Shown one piece after another: positions 33,162 to 42,112 of a DNA stretch of 50,400 nt (position 1 is its first letter; each line of letters starts with the position of its first letter). Made by a program: the position numbers and the translations under genes. The notes under the pieces were generated by a model that ran no database searches, had not been told where the DNA came from, and was given only the letters and a program-made list of their open reading frames with translations. Source of the DNA: Anaerolinea sp. (lineage in GTDB: Bacteria; Chloroflexota; Dehalococcoidia; Tepidiformales; Tepidiformaceae); contig PNKC01000016.1 in assembly GCA_013822275.1 (NCBI GenBank), forward strand, positions 1-50,400, written 5' to 3'.

Positions 33162-34394
33162 ATGAAGATGAACGCAATCGTCGCCGGGGTTGGCATGACC
33201 CGGTTTGGAAAGATGCTCGACACCGGCCTCAAGGGGATCGGCGCCGAGGCCGTAAACGCCGCTATCAAGGATGCCGGCATCCAGTCGAGCGACATCGAGG
33301 CAGCCTTCGTCGGCAACGCGGCCGCCGGCCTCGTGACCGGCCAGGAGTGCATCCGCGGCCAGGTCGTCCTGCGCTCCGTGGGCATCGGCAAGATCCCCGT
33401 GATCAACGTTGAGAACGCCTGCGCCAGCGCTTCGACAGCGCTTCACCAGGCGGCGGCGATGGTGACCGCCGGCCTCTACGACGTTGTCCTCGCCCTGGGC
33501 GTCGAGAAGCTCTACCACGAAGACAAGCGCAAGAGCTTCTCAGCCTTCAGCGGGGCTGTGGACGTTGAGGCGCTCAGTCAGATCATGGAGCGGCTCAAGG
33601 AAGGCGCGAAGGAGACGGGCGCCGCCGCCGCATCCACCGGCGCGGGCGAAAACCGTTCGATGTTCATGGATATCTACGCCGCAGCGGCGCGGAACCACAT
33701 GAAGAGGTACGGCACCCAGGTGCAGCAGTTCGCCCGGGTCTCCGCCAAGAACTCGTTCCACGGCAGCTTGAACCCGAGAGCGCAGTTCCGCGAGAAGCTC
33801 ACGGTTGAAGATGTCCTCGCGGCGCCCATGATCGCCGAGCCACTCACCCGGCCAATGTGCTCCCCGATCGGCGACGGCGCGGCGGCGGTAATCGTCGTCA
33901 GCGAGAAAAAGGCCGCCCAGATGGGCATCCAATCGCCGGTCCGGATTGTGTCCATGGCGCTCCATTCCGGCTGGGACCACACGGGCGACGAGCCGGGGAC
34001 GGTGGAGCTGTGTTCCCGCGAAGCATACGCCGAAGCCGGGCTCGGCCCGGACGACATCAGCGTCATCGAACTCCACGACGCCTCGGCGCCGGCCGAACTC
34101 ATGGCGTACGAATCGCTTGGGCTCTGCAAGAAGGGCGAGGGCGGGCCCTTCATCGATTCCGGGGCGACGTGGCTTGGTGGCCGTATCCCCGTCAACACCT
34201 CCGGTGGGCTGCTGCGCAAGGGCCATCCCGTGGGGGCGACGGGCATCGCTCAAATCGTGGAACTCACGGAGCAGCTCCAGGGCCGCAGTGGCGACCGGCA
34301 GGTCGAACGGGCCCGGGTCGGGCTCGCGCACAACGGTGGCGGTTCCATCGGCTCCGACGCCGCCGCGATGTGCGTCACCATCCTCGTGCGGTGA
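33162..34394 (+). CDS. thiolase-family protein, SCP2/lipid-transfer type
   Basis: A 410-residue thiolase-fold protein. The nucleophile is likely Cys87 in VENACASASTALHQAA; the C-terminal motifs are NTSGGLLRKGHPVGATG with its catalytic His, and AHNGGGSIGSDAAAM. It belongs to the SCP2-thiolase group that cleaves 3-ketoacyl-CoA, or in steroid side-chain degradation acts with DUF35 partners; no DUF35 gene is here. AAGGAG precedes the ATG, 16 bases after the nitroreductase stop. It would perform the last step of a beta-oxidation turn. It may be condensing or degradative; sequence alone does not decide. Confidence 0.88.
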   Translation: MKMNAIVAGVGMTRFGKMLDTGLKGIGAEAVNAAIKDAGIQSSDIEAAFVGNAAAGLVTGQECIRGQVVLRSVGIGKIPVINVENACASASTALHQAAAMVTAGLYDVVLALGVEKLYHEDKRKSFSAFSGAVDVEALSQIMERLKEGAKETGAAAASTGAGENRSMFMDIYAAAARNHMKRYGTQVQQFARVSAKNSFHGSLNPRAQFREKLTVEDVLAAPMIAEPLTRPMCSPIGDGAAAVIVVSEKKAAQMGIQSPVRIVSMALHSGWDHTGDEPGTVELCSREAYAEAGLGPDDISVIELHDASAPAELMAYESLGLCKKGEGGPFIDSGATWLGGRIPVNTSGGLLRKGHPVGATGIAQIVELTEQLQGRSGDRQVERARVGLAHNGGGSIGSDAAAMCVTILVR

Positions 34395-34475
34395 CCGCCG
34401 GGGAAGCGAACAGGACCAGGGAGCAGCCCGCCGCCGGCTCGCTGCCGTGGCATGCTATCCCGGAAGGAGGCTGAC

Positions 34476-35477
34476 ATGACCATCGCCGAACGGTCGGCCG
34501 GCCAGATCGAAGTGCTTGCCGAAGGCACGGCCGCGTTCCACCCGGTGGACCCCGATGGGTTCCGCGCGTACGTCCGGGACAACAAGAACCGCGCGCTTGA
34601 GCCGCGCTTGATGACCGCGCGCGAAGCTGTGGACCGGTTCGTCGCAGATGGCGACTACCTCACCTACGAGTGCAACTACCTGATGCGCGGGCCGAACGAG
34701 GTTGTCCACGAAATCATCCGCCAGGAAAAGCGCCGCCTTTGGATCGCCGGGAAGTTCACCTACGTTGACGTCGCGCTCCTGGTGGACTCCGGCTGCGCGT
34801 CGCGCGTGGACTGCGGTTTCTTCCTCTCCGCGCCATCCATCGAACGCGCGATCAAGGAGCGGCGGCTGGAGGTCTTCGAATACAGCAACGTCATCATGAC
34901 CCTCCGGCTTCAGGCCGGGGCCATGGGCGTGCCGTTCCTCCCCGTGCGTTCGTTCGGTGGGACAACGGGCTTCGACCACTCAGGTGCCAAGCTCATCGCC
35001 GACCCGTACACCGGCAACCCCATCACCATCGTGCCCGCCCTCAATCCGGACGTGGCGCTCATCCACGTCCACCAGGCGGACATCTACGGCAACTCCCGCG
35101 TCTTCGGCACGGGCATCTCCGATGTCGAGTCCGCGCTGGCCTCGCGGAAAGTTATCGTCTCGGCCGAGGAGATCGTTGACACGGAGGAGATCCGGCGGAA
35201 CCCGGGGGCGACGAGCATCCCCTATTACGCCGTGGACGCCGTCGTGCATTCGCCTTTCGGGAGCTACCCGGGGACCTGCCCCGGCTACTACGGCTCAGAC
35301 CCCGAAGGCGTCTTCGAGGTGTTCCGGGCAGTCATGGGAGACGGCGTGCGGGCCTACCTGGACAAGTGGGTGACGCCGTTCGAAACCTTCGCGGAGATGT
35401 TGGAGCAACGCGTGGGCCGCGAGAAACTGGACGCGATGCGCGCCCGCGAAGTGGTGAAGGAGGGATACAGCGCATGA
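34476..35477 (+). CDS. family I CoA-transferase subunit A (glutaconate/IpdA-like)
   Basis: A 333-residue subunit resembling glutaconate CoA-transferase GctA and the steroid-ring hydrolase subunit IpdA. Recognisable segments are MRGPNEVVHEIIRQEKRRL, GAMGVPFLPVRS, DVALIHVHQADIYGNSRVFG, SAEEIVDTEEIRRNPG and AVDAVVHSPFGSYPG; the last two match GctA closely. The N-terminus has about 50 residues more than GctA. AAGGAGG lies just before ATG 34476. It overlaps the B subunit start by four bases (ATGA), so the two form a complex. The reaction could be CoA transfer to an organic acid or, as in IpdAB, hydrolytic C-C cleavage of a ring; the two cannot be separated here. Confidence 0.86.
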   Translation: MTIAERSAGQIEVLAEGTAAFHPVDPDGFRAYVRDNKNRALEPRLMTAREAVDRFVADGDYLTYECNYLMRGPNEVVHEIIRQEKRRLWIAGKFTYVDVALLVDSGCASRVDCGFFLSAPSIERAIKERRLEVFEYSNVIMTLRLQAGAMGVPFLPVRSFGGTTGFDHSGAKLIADPYTGNPITIVPALNPDVALIHVHQADIYGNSRVFGTGISDVESALASRKVIVSAEEIVDTEEIRRNPGATSIPYYAVDAVVHSPFGSYPGTCPGYYGSDPEGVFEVFRAVMGDGVRAYLDKWVTPFETFAEMLEQRVGREKLDAMRAREVVKEGYSA

Positions 35478-36307
35478 CCCGGGCCGAAGCTTTCTCCGAA
35501 CGCGAAGTCGCGATGTGCACCGTCGCAAGGCTCGTCGAGGACGGGCGCACCTACTGGGCCGCCGGTGGCGGGACGCCGCTCTACTCGGTCCTTCTGGGCA
35601 AGAAGCTGTATGCCCAAGGCGCCCAGTACGTGACCGAGGACGGCGTCATCGCGCCGGAACCGCTCCTTCCGTTCGAACCGATGATGACAATGGTCGCCTC
35701 GCGCGCCGTCCATCGCGCGCTCGCCTGGGGGACGATGAACTCGGCCGGCATCCACGCCCAATTGGGGTACATGGACTACGGCGTCCTCAACACGCTCCAG
35801 GTGGACCAGCACGGCAACATCAACTCCACCTTCCTTGGCGAATACGGCGGGACCGGGCGCCGGTTTGGCGGCCCCGGCGGCGCGGACACGATCGCGGCCT
35901 GCTGCTGGCGCACCATCCTCATTACCGACCAGGACAAGCGAAAGTTCGTCCGCGAAGTGGACTTCGTCTCCTCGCCCGGATACCTGGATGGGACGCCAGG
36001 GGCGCGCGAGCGGGCGGGCCTGCCGCGCGACACCGGCCCGTGGCGCGTCGTCACCCCCTGGGCGATGTACGACTACGCGCCGCGCCGGCTTCGGCTGATG
36101 GCGCGCGTCCCCTGGGTCTCGACCGAAGAGATACTCGCCGAGTGCGAGTGGAAGCCGCTCGTGGCGGACGAGGTGGCCGTCCTGGAGCCGCCGACCGCGG
36201 AGGAACTGGAGATCCTGCGGACGGAACTCGACGTGCGGGGCCAGACGACAGACGCCGCCGGGAGCTGGATTACCTGGGACGGCGAGAAGTACGTAAGACA
36301 AGCCTGA
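35474..36307 (+). CDS. family I CoA-transferase subunit B (glutaconate/IpdB-like)
   Basis: A 277-residue partner of subunit A. It has ASRAVHRALAWGTMNSAGIHAQLGYMDYGVLNTLQVDQHGNIN, GGPGGADTIAA and a late region with MARVPWVS typical of GctB/IpdB. The catalytic Glu of CoA-transferases would be that in VTEDGVIAPEP, equivalent to the ESGVIG motif of GctB, and it is retained. Start ATG 35474 overlaps the A-subunit stop. A perfect 16-base GC palindrome begins at 36308, directly after its stop codon. The pairing with thiolase, ACAD and ThDP genes suggests a CoA-ester pathway. Confidence 0.86.
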   Translation: MTRAEAFSEREVAMCTVARLVEDGRTYWAAGGGTPLYSVLLGKKLYAQGAQYVTEDGVIAPEPLLPFEPMMTMVASRAVHRALAWGTMNSAGIHAQLGYMDYGVLNTLQVDQHGNINSTFLGEYGGTGRRFGGPGGADTIAACCWRTILITDQDKRKFVREVDFVSSPGYLDGTPGARERAGLPRDTGPWRVVTPWAMYDYAPRRLRLMARVPWVSTEEILAECEWKPLVADEVAVLEPPTAEELEILRTELDVRGQTTDAAGSWITWDGEKYVRQA

Positions 36308-36323
36308 CCGGGCGCGCGCCCGG
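36308..36323 (+). terminator. GC palindrome after CoA-transferase subunit B
   Basis: CCGGGCGCGCGCCCGG is self-complementary over 16 bases and directly follows the TGA. No T-run follows and the hairpin has little loop, so termination here is only possible. Confidence 0.25.
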
Positions 36324-36403
36324 CCGTTGAGGCCATGCTGCCGGCGCGCCTCGGGCAAGACGAGGGAGCCACCCAGCCCCGCGTTCACGGCCGCGTAATC
36401 GAG

Positions 36404-36419
36404 TATGCGGCCCGTCATA
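36404..36419. promoter_or_regulatory. degenerate Crp/Fnr-type palindrome before the first ThDP gene
   Basis: TATGCGGCCCGTCATA keeps the outer TATG and the full GTCATA half-site of the palindrome at 13835 with the same spacing, but AC in the left half is CG. It lies 62 bases before the ThDP gene start codon. Being degenerate, it could be chance. Confidence 0.3.
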
Positions 36420-36481
36420 CCCCTGTCCGCCGAGGAGAGGGGCAAGCTTCATGCGCGCGTCCGCGTGGGAGGGGAACTCGA

Positions 36482-38227
36482 ATGACAACGATTGGACCTG
36501 GCGAACTGTTGGTCCGGAGCCTCGTGGAGCACGGTGTGCGGGAAGTGTTCGCCCTTTCCGGTGGGCACCTGGACCCCATCTTCCAGGCGTGCGTCCAGCA
36601 GGGCGTCCGCATCATTGATACGCGGCACGAAGCCGCCGCAGTCCACATGGCGGACGGTTACGCGCGTACAACCGGGCGGCCGGGGGTGGCGATCGTGACC
36701 GCCGGCCCGGGCGTCACCAACGCCGTCACCGGCGTCGCGAACGCTTACATGGACGCCATCCCCTTGATCTGCATCGGCGGCCGCAGCCCCTTGCGTGACG
36801 ATGACCGCCTGCCCCTCCAGGGGATGGACCAGGTCGCGCTGATGGCGCCAATCACCAAGTTCGCAAGGACGGTGCTCCAGCCCGAGCGTGTGGCGGAATA
36901 CCTGATCATGGCCTGGCGCATCGCCACCAGCGGGCGCCCCGGTCCGGTCTTCCTGGATATCCCCATCGACGTCCTCTTCACCTCCGTGAACGAGGAGAAC
37001 GTCCCCAGGCTCAGCCGGCACGACCCGGAGCGCCGGTCCGTCCCCGCGGCGGTGGCCATGGACCGGGCGCTGGAACTGCTCGAACAGGCCGAACGTCCAG
37101 CCATTTTCGCCGGCGGCGGAGTCATGTTCTCGGGCGCCCAGGAAGAGCTGCGCCAGTTCGCGGCGATGACCCAGACACCCGTGATGGCGAACGCAAAGGC
37201 GCGGGGAGTCGTCCCTGAATGGAGCGACCTCGGCTACGGCTCGTTTGCGTTCGCAGGTTCGCCGGCCGTGGCGAGAGCTGCCGGCGGTGCGGCTGACCTT
37301 GTCGTCCTCCTCGGCGCGCGCGTCGGCATGGGTACGGGAACCCGCCCGCTCGGGGCCACTCCGTCGGCCATCTCGGACGACGCGAAGGTCATCCAGGTAG
37401 ACATTGAGGCCGAGGAGATCGGACGCTCCCGCGATGTCGATGTCGCCCTCGTGGGCGATATCCGCGAAACGCTCGTAGCGCTCATGGAATGTGCGCGCGG
37501 ACGCCAGTTTAAGGACCATTCACGCTGGCTGAACGCACTCACCGCCGCCAAAACGGCCTTCCGCAACCTGTACGACGAGGCGGCAGCCCGCGACGAGCCG
37601 ATCCACCAATCCCGCGTCGCCCGCGAGATCGCCGACCTCATTGCCGGTGACGGGATCATCGTCGCCGATGGCGGCGAAACATCCATCTGGATGGCGGAAC
37701 AAGCGGTCGTCCTCAACGCGGGCGACTACCTCAGCCACGGCTACCTGGGCTGTTTGGGCGTCGGCATCCCGTTCGCCATCGCGGCGAAAGTTGCCCATCC
37801 CGAAAAGCGCGTCGTCGCAATCGTTGGTGACGGGTCCGCCGGGCTGAACATCGCCGAGTTCGACACCGCCGTGCGCCACGGGATCCCGATCGTCGTGGTC
37901 GTGAACAACGACCAGGGCTGGGGGATGATCCGGCACGGCCAACGCGCCCGGTACGGTCCGGACCGCGTGGTTGGGGCCGAACTTGGGCCCACTCGCTACG
38001 ACAAGGTCGCCGAGGGTTTCGGCGCCCACGCCGAGTTCGTGACCACCGCCTCCGGCATCCGCGGCGCGCTGGAGAGGGCGTTCGCAAGCGGAAAGGCGGC
38101 CTGCGTGAACGTCATGACCGACCCCAACCAGCCGCACATGAGTTCCCTCGCCGAGAAAGTGAAGCTGGACGAACACGAGGTCGATCTGCCGTACTACGGC
38201 CGCAAGAAGCTGGTCCCCACGGCGTAG
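36482..38227 (+). CDS. ThDP-dependent enzyme, acetolactate synthase / 2-hydroxyacyl-CoA lyase-like
   Basis: A 581-residue thiamine-diphosphate enzyme of the acetohydroxyacid-synthase/benzaldehyde-lyase/HACL superfamily. The catalytic Glu50 is in DTRHEAAAVHMADGYART, and the ThDP/Mg motif is VGDGSAGLNIAEFDTAVRHG then NND, which is GDG-x(about 25)-NN. The middle FAD/ADP-binding-like domain and C-terminal PYR/PP order are complete. GGAGGGGAA precedes ATG 36482. It is less like acetolactate synthase in the substrate loop, and a second family member, a clear 2-hydroxyacyl-CoA lyase, is at 42113. It may cleave or form a C-C bond next to a 2-hydroxy or 2-keto thioester. Substrate not known. Confidence 0.82.
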   Translation: MTTIGPGELLVRSLVEHGVREVFALSGGHLDPIFQACVQQGVRIIDTRHEAAAVHMADGYARTTGRPGVAIVTAGPGVTNAVTGVANAYMDAIPLICIGGRSPLRDDDRLPLQGMDQVALMAPITKFARTVLQPERVAEYLIMAWRIATSGRPGPVFLDIPIDVLFTSVNEENVPRLSRHDPERRSVPAAVAMDRALELLEQAERPAIFAGGGVMFSGAQEELRQFAAMTQTPVMANAKARGVVPEWSDLGYGSFAFAGSPAVARAAGGAADLVVLLGARVGMGTGTRPLGATPSAISDDAKVIQVDIEAEEIGRSRDVDVALVGDIRETLVALMECARGRQFKDHSRWLNALTAAKTAFRNLYDEAAARDEPIHQSRVAREIADLIAGDGIIVADGGETSIWMAEQAVVLNAGDYLSHGYLGCLGVGIPFAIAAKVAHPEKRVVAIVGDGSAGLNIAEFDTAVRHGIPIVVVVNNDQGWGMIRHGQRARYGPDRVVGAELGPTRYDKVAEGFGAHAEFVTTASGIRGALERAFASGKAACVNVMTDPNQPHMSSLAEKVKLDEHEVDLPYYGRKKLVPTA

Positions 38228-38337
38228 GGAGTCCGCGGGGGTTCATTGTGCGCCCCGTCCGTCCGTCTCAACCCTGAAGTCCAGCGTGTTGCCACTGGAC
38301 GTGCCGCTCCGTACGCTCCGCGGATTGAGGTGAGCCA

Positions 38338-39240
38338 ATGGGCACGAGGTTTGAAATCGTCTTCCTGGGGACCGGAAGCCCCCTTCCCAGCATGGACCGT
38401 TGCGGGGCCGGGAACGTCATCGTGGCCGGCGACACGCACGTTATGGTCGATTGCGGATGGGGCGCCGCTCGCCGCCTTCGCCCCTCGGGGGTGATCCCGT
38501 CGAGCATCGACGTGGCGCTCTTCACCCACATGCACACGGACCACATGACCGACTTCCCGGACTTCCTCTTCCAGCGCTGGACGGCGGGTTCGCAAGTGCC
38601 GCTGCGGGTCTACGGCCCCGATGGGACGAAGGAGATGGTGGACGGCTTCATGATGGCTCTCCGCCGGGACATCGGCTTCCGCCTCGCCCACCACGGCGAC
38701 AAGCTACACCCGGACGGCATCAAGGTAGAAGTCACGGAACTCCCCACCACCACGTCCGCGACCGGCTTCCTCAAGCTTGGTGGACTGGAGTTCGAAAGCT
38801 TCGAAGTGGACCACTTCCCCGTGGTGCCGGCATTTGGCTACCGTGTGCGGTACGACGGCCTCTCGGCCGTGCTCTCTGGCGACACGTCCTTCTGCGAAAG
38901 CCTGGTGGCGGCCTCGCAGGGGGCCGACATGCTCGTCTGCGAAGCGATGAACGTTTCGATGCTCGAGCAAGTGCAAACGCTGCTGCGCGGCACCGGCCGG
39001 ACTCGCGAGGCCGGCCTCCTCGGCGACGTCCCCTCCTACCACATCGGCACCACGGAGATCGCGGGCCTGGCGCGCAAAGCCGGCGTCGGCGAAGTCGTCC
39101 TCTCCCACATCATTCCCCCCATACCGAACGACACGGAGCAGGAGACGGCTTTCATGGCCGGCATGGCCGGGATCTACGGGGGCCCCATCCGCGTTGCGCG
39201 CGACATGCAACGCATCCCCGTTACGAAGCGAGGCTCATGA
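38338..39240 (+). CDS. MBL-fold hydrolase, RNase Z/arylsulfatase-like group
   Basis: A 300-residue metallo-beta-lactamase-fold protein with IVFLGTGSPLPSMDRCG at the start, the metal motif FTHMHTDHMTD, VDHFPVVPAFGYRV, SGDTSFCESLV and LSHIIPP, which give the expected metal ligands. The GTGSP start and SGDT motif are those of RNase Z-like and alkylsulfatase/phosphodiesterase-type enzymes. The position in an acyl-CoA cluster suggests a small-molecule hydrolase (thioester, lactone or sulfate ester) rather than tRNA processing. The TGA is read through by the next start (ATGATG), so they are coupled. Confidence 0.82.
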   Translation: MGTRFEIVFLGTGSPLPSMDRCGAGNVIVAGDTHVMVDCGWGAARRLRPSGVIPSSIDVALFTHMHTDHMTDFPDFLFQRWTAGSQVPLRVYGPDGTKEMVDGFMMALRRDIGFRLAHHGDKLHPDGIKVEVTELPTTTSATGFLKLGGLEFESFEVDHFPVVPAFGYRVRYDGLSAVLSGDTSFCESLVAASQGADMLVCEAMNVSMLEQVQTLLRGTGRTREAGLLGDVPSYHIGTTEIAGLARKAGVGEVVLSHIIPPIPNDTEQETAFMAGMAGIYGGPIRVARDMQRIPVTKRGS

Positions 39241-39818
39241 TGCTCGATACGAACGCATTCGTCCTCTCGTTGCGGAACCGCATCCGGGCGATGAACGTCC
39301 TCTGGGAGCGGGCCGTCAGCGACCTCACGCTCGAGCAGATGAACCACCATGAGCGCGAGGGCGTGCTGCCCATGGCCTTCAGCTTCAGCCACTACATCCG
39401 CGCACAGGACCAATCCGTCAGTGGACCGTTCCTGCGCGAGACACCGCTGTGGGTTGCGGGAGGCTGGGCGCAACGGGTTGGCGTTTCCGTGGATACCCTG
39501 GGCCGCGAAGAGACCGTCGCGGAGATGCAAGACCTCCGCTTCGGAGACGTTGAGGCCTGGAGGTCCTACCAGGCCGCGGTCATCGAACGGACGAACCGCG
39601 TACTGGAAACCGTCGATGCCGAGATCCTTGGCGAAGTGCTCATGCCGAAGCTGCCGCCGAACATGCAGAACATCTTCTGCGCGATCGTCATCGGGCCGGA
39701 CGCGCCCCTGCGGAAGCTGGAAGTGCTGGAGTGCTTCGTCTACCAGCACGGACTGCGCCACATGGGCGAAGTTGAGCATGGCCGCGCTCTCGTCGGCCTC
39801 GCGGGGATGACGAGCTAG
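39240..39818 (+). CDS. DinB-superfamily protein
   Basis: A 192-residue helical protein with the DinB pattern: LRNRIRAMNVLWERAVSDLTLEQMNHHE, AFSFSHYIRAQDQSV, a long central helix, and FVYQHGLRHMGEVEHGRALVGL, with histidines placed as a possible metal triad. DinB-like proteins include mycothiol- and bacillithiol-dependent transferases and metal-dependent hydrolases; the function here is unknown. The frame also has ATG at 39237, one codon earlier; GAGG lies six bases before the 39240 ATG. It overlaps the MBL stop by one base. Confidence 0.78.
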   Translation: MLDTNAFVLSLRNRIRAMNVLWERAVSDLTLEQMNHHEREGVLPMAFSFSHYIRAQDQSVSGPFLRETPLWVAGGWAQRVGVSVDTLGREETVAEMQDLRFGDVEAWRSYQAAVIERTNRVLETVDAEILGEVLMPKLPPNMQNIFCAIVIGPDAPLRKLEVLECFVYQHGLRHMGEVEHGRALVGLAGMTS

Positions 39819-39832
39819 GCCGTTGGCGAACC

Positions 39833-40654
39833 TCAGGAGATTGGCGTCGGCGCTTGCTTCTGAAAGTCTGGCGCGCGCTTCGTCAGGAAGGCATCAATGG
39901 CCTCCTTGTGCTCCCATGAGCGGTAGGCGCTCTCCAGGGCCGCCCCTTCGCGCTTCTGGGCCGCCTCCAGGTCGGTCTCGTTGGTGTTCGTGACCAGGAG
40001 CTGGCGGATGCGCGTCATCGCGAAGGCGGACTGGCCCGAGAGCTGCTCGCCGATTGCAACCGCCCGCGCCAGGAGCTGGTCCACCGGGACGACTTCGGAG
40101 ACAAGACCAGCGTCGCGCGCTTCAACGGCGCCAATCATCCGCCCCGTGAGGCACCATTCGAGTGCCCGCGCCTGGCCCACCATCTGCGGCAGCAGGGCGG
40201 AGCTGGCGAGTTCCGGCACGAGGCCCATCTTCACGAAGAACATCCCGAACTTCGCGTCTTCCGAGGCGATGCGGATATCCATCGGGAGCACCTGCGTAAC
40301 GCCGATGCCAACCGCGGCGCCGTTGACGGCGGCGATGGTCGGCTTGGGCAGGCCGCGGAGGAACGTCACCCAGTTCGGACCGCGCGGGGTCTCGGGGTCC
40401 GGCGCGGCGGCGTTGGCCTCCCGCGATTCGCTGTTCGTCTTGAAGACCGCGTCGATGTCGGCGCCTGCGCAGAAGGCGCGGCCGTTCGCGGCGAGGACGA
40501 TCGCGCCGGTGGCGTTGTCGGCAGCGGCAGCGGACATCGCCTCGGTCAGCTCCGCCATCATCTTCGGTGTCCAGGCGTTGAGCTTCTCGGGCCGGTTCAG
40601 GGTGAGCACCGCTACTCGCCCGCGCTGTTCAACCAGGATCTGTTCGTAAGTCAT
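39833..40654 (-). CDS. enoyl-CoA hydratase/isomerase family protein, isomerase-type active site
   Basis: A 273-residue crotonase-fold protein: ADIDAV after the oxyanion loop GRAFCAGAD and the second loop NGAAVGIGVT. The two Glu of mitochondrial hydratase (GGGCE and GQPE) are Thr and Phe/Val here, while VPELASSALLP keeps Glu148 in the place of the single catalytic Glu of delta3,delta2-enoyl-CoA isomerases (PEgcSS). It is therefore more likely an isomerase, or a variant hydratase, than a classic hydratase. It stands alone on the minus strand between the DinB gene and ACAD 2; its start ATG 40654 has a weak GGACGATGAA region upstream. Confidence 0.87.
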   Translation of the reverse strand: MTYEQILVEQRGRVAVLTLNRPEKLNAWTPKMMAELTEAMSAAAADNATGAIVLAANGRAFCAGADIDAVFKTNSESREANAAAPDPETPRGPNWVTFLRGLPKPTIAAVNGAAVGIGVTQVLPMDIRIASEDAKFGMFFVKMGLVPELASSALLPQMVGQARALEWCLTGRMIGAVEARDAGLVSEVVPVDQLLARAVAIGEQLSGQSAFAMTRIRQLLVTNTNETDLEAAQKREGAALESAYRSWEHKEAIDAFLTKRAPDFQKQAPTPIS

Positions 40655-40813
40655 TCGTTCATCGTCCTTCGTGTGAGCTTTGCCGGAAGCATAGAGACGG
40701 TTGGCCGATCCGCAAAGACCCCGGGACTGGTCATGCTGTCTGGCCGCTGTAGACTGTCGCTGTCAGAAGGGCGGCGGGCGAACGCCCACGGCGCCGCATG
40801 CGAAGGGACCAAC

Positions 40814-42064
40814 ATGGACTTTGATATTCCCCAGGAGATCCAGGCCTACCTGGACAGGCTCGACGAATTCATCGAAGCCGAAGTCAAGCCGCTCGAAGAA
40901 CAGGACGACAACATCCGCTTCTTCGACCATCGCCGCGAGTTTGCCCGCACGGATTTCGAGAACGGCGGCACCCCCCGGAGAGACTGGGAAGATCTGCTTG
41001 CCGAGATGCGCCGCCGCGCCGATCGCGCGGGCTTCCTCCGCTACGCCGTGCCGAAGAAGTACGGCGGCCAGGACGGCACGAACCTGGGCATGGCCATTAT
41101 CCGCGAGCACCTCGCCGCCAGGGGGCTCGGACTCCACAACGACCTCCAGAACGAGTCCTCCGTGGTCGGCAACTTCCCCACCATCCGGATGTGGGAGAAC
41201 TATGGCAGCGAGGAGCAGAAGCGCCAGTTCCTTGATGGCATGTTCACGGGCGAGACACGCGTGGCGTTCGGCCTGACGGAGCCCAACCATGGCTCAGACG
41301 CCTCCTGGCTTGAAACGAAGGCCGTGCGGGATGGCGACGAGTGGGTCATCAACGGCATGAAGCGCTTCAACAGCGGCCTCCACAACGCCACCCACGACCT
41401 GATCTTCGCGCGCACATCGGGCGATGAGGGCCGAGCCCAGGGCATCAGTTGCTTCATCGTCCCCGTCGAAAGCGAAGGCTTCTCCGTGGACTTCATGTGG
41501 TGGACGTTCAACATGCCCTCCGACCACGCCGAGGTGACCCTGAAGGACGTCCGCGTCCCGGCCACCGCCATGCTCGGGCGCGAGGGCGACGGTCTTGCCC
41601 TGGCGAACACGTTCACCCACGAAAACCGCATCCGCCAGGCCGCGTCAGGCGTTGGCGCCGCCCAGTACTGCATCAACCAATCCGTCGAATACGCGAAGAA
41701 GCGCGTCACCTTCGGCCAACCCCTGTCCAGCCGGCAAGCGATCCAGTGGCCGCTGGTGGAGCTGCAGACGGAGTGCGAGATGGTGCGCCAGCTCGTCTAC
41801 AAGACAGCCTGGGAGCTGGACCATCAGCACCATATGGAGATCAGCGACAAGGTGGCCATGTGCAACTACCGCGCCAACCGGCTGGTCTGCGACGCCGCCG
41901 ACCAGGCGATGCAGGTTCACGGTGGCGTCGGCTACACCCGTCACCTCCCCTTCGAGCACATCTACCGCCATCACCGCCGCTACCGCATCACCGAAGGCTC
42001 CGAGGAGATCCAGATCCGGCGAATCGGGCAGGTGATGTTCGGCTTCGGCCGCCCCCGGGAGTAG
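40814..42064 (+). CDS. acyl-CoA dehydrogenase family protein (ACAD 2)
   Basis: A 416-residue acyl-CoA dehydrogenase. It has GFLRYAVPKKYGGQDG, FGLTEPNHGSDASWLE, MKRFNSGLHNATHD, FGQPLSSRQAIQWPL, QVHGGVGYTRHLPFEHIYRHHRRYRI and the catalytic TEGSEEIQIRRIG, where Glu is retained. FAD would be bound as in other family members. GAAGGGA lies before ATG 40814; a longer in-frame extension to 40673 lacks homology. The upstream 159-base gap shows no clear promoter or palindrome. It is followed 48 bases later by the 2-hydroxyacyl-CoA lyase gene, with which it probably forms an operon. Confidence 0.9.
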   Translation: MDFDIPQEIQAYLDRLDEFIEAEVKPLEEQDDNIRFFDHRREFARTDFENGGTPRRDWEDLLAEMRRRADRAGFLRYAVPKKYGGQDGTNLGMAIIREHLAARGLGLHNDLQNESSVVGNFPTIRMWENYGSEEQKRQFLDGMFTGETRVAFGLTEPNHGSDASWLETKAVRDGDEWVINGMKRFNSGLHNATHDLIFARTSGDEGRAQGISCFIVPVESEGFSVDFMWWTFNMPSDHAEVTLKDVRVPATAMLGREGDGLALANTFTHENRIRQAASGVGAAQYCINQSVEYAKKRVTFGQPLSSRQAIQWPLVELQTECEMVRQLVYKTAWELDHQHHMEISDKVAMCNYRANRLVCDAADQAMQVHGGVGYTRHLPFEHIYRHHRRYRITEGSEEIQIRRIGQVMFGFGRPRE

Positions 42065-42112
42065 CGTAGCCTGGCCCGCGACGATTATCGGCAACATACG
42101 AAGGAGACTTGA

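Noticed and set aside
36308..36323. Rho-independent terminator at the GC palindrome
   Set aside because: No T-run and very little loop; kept only as a low-confidence feature.
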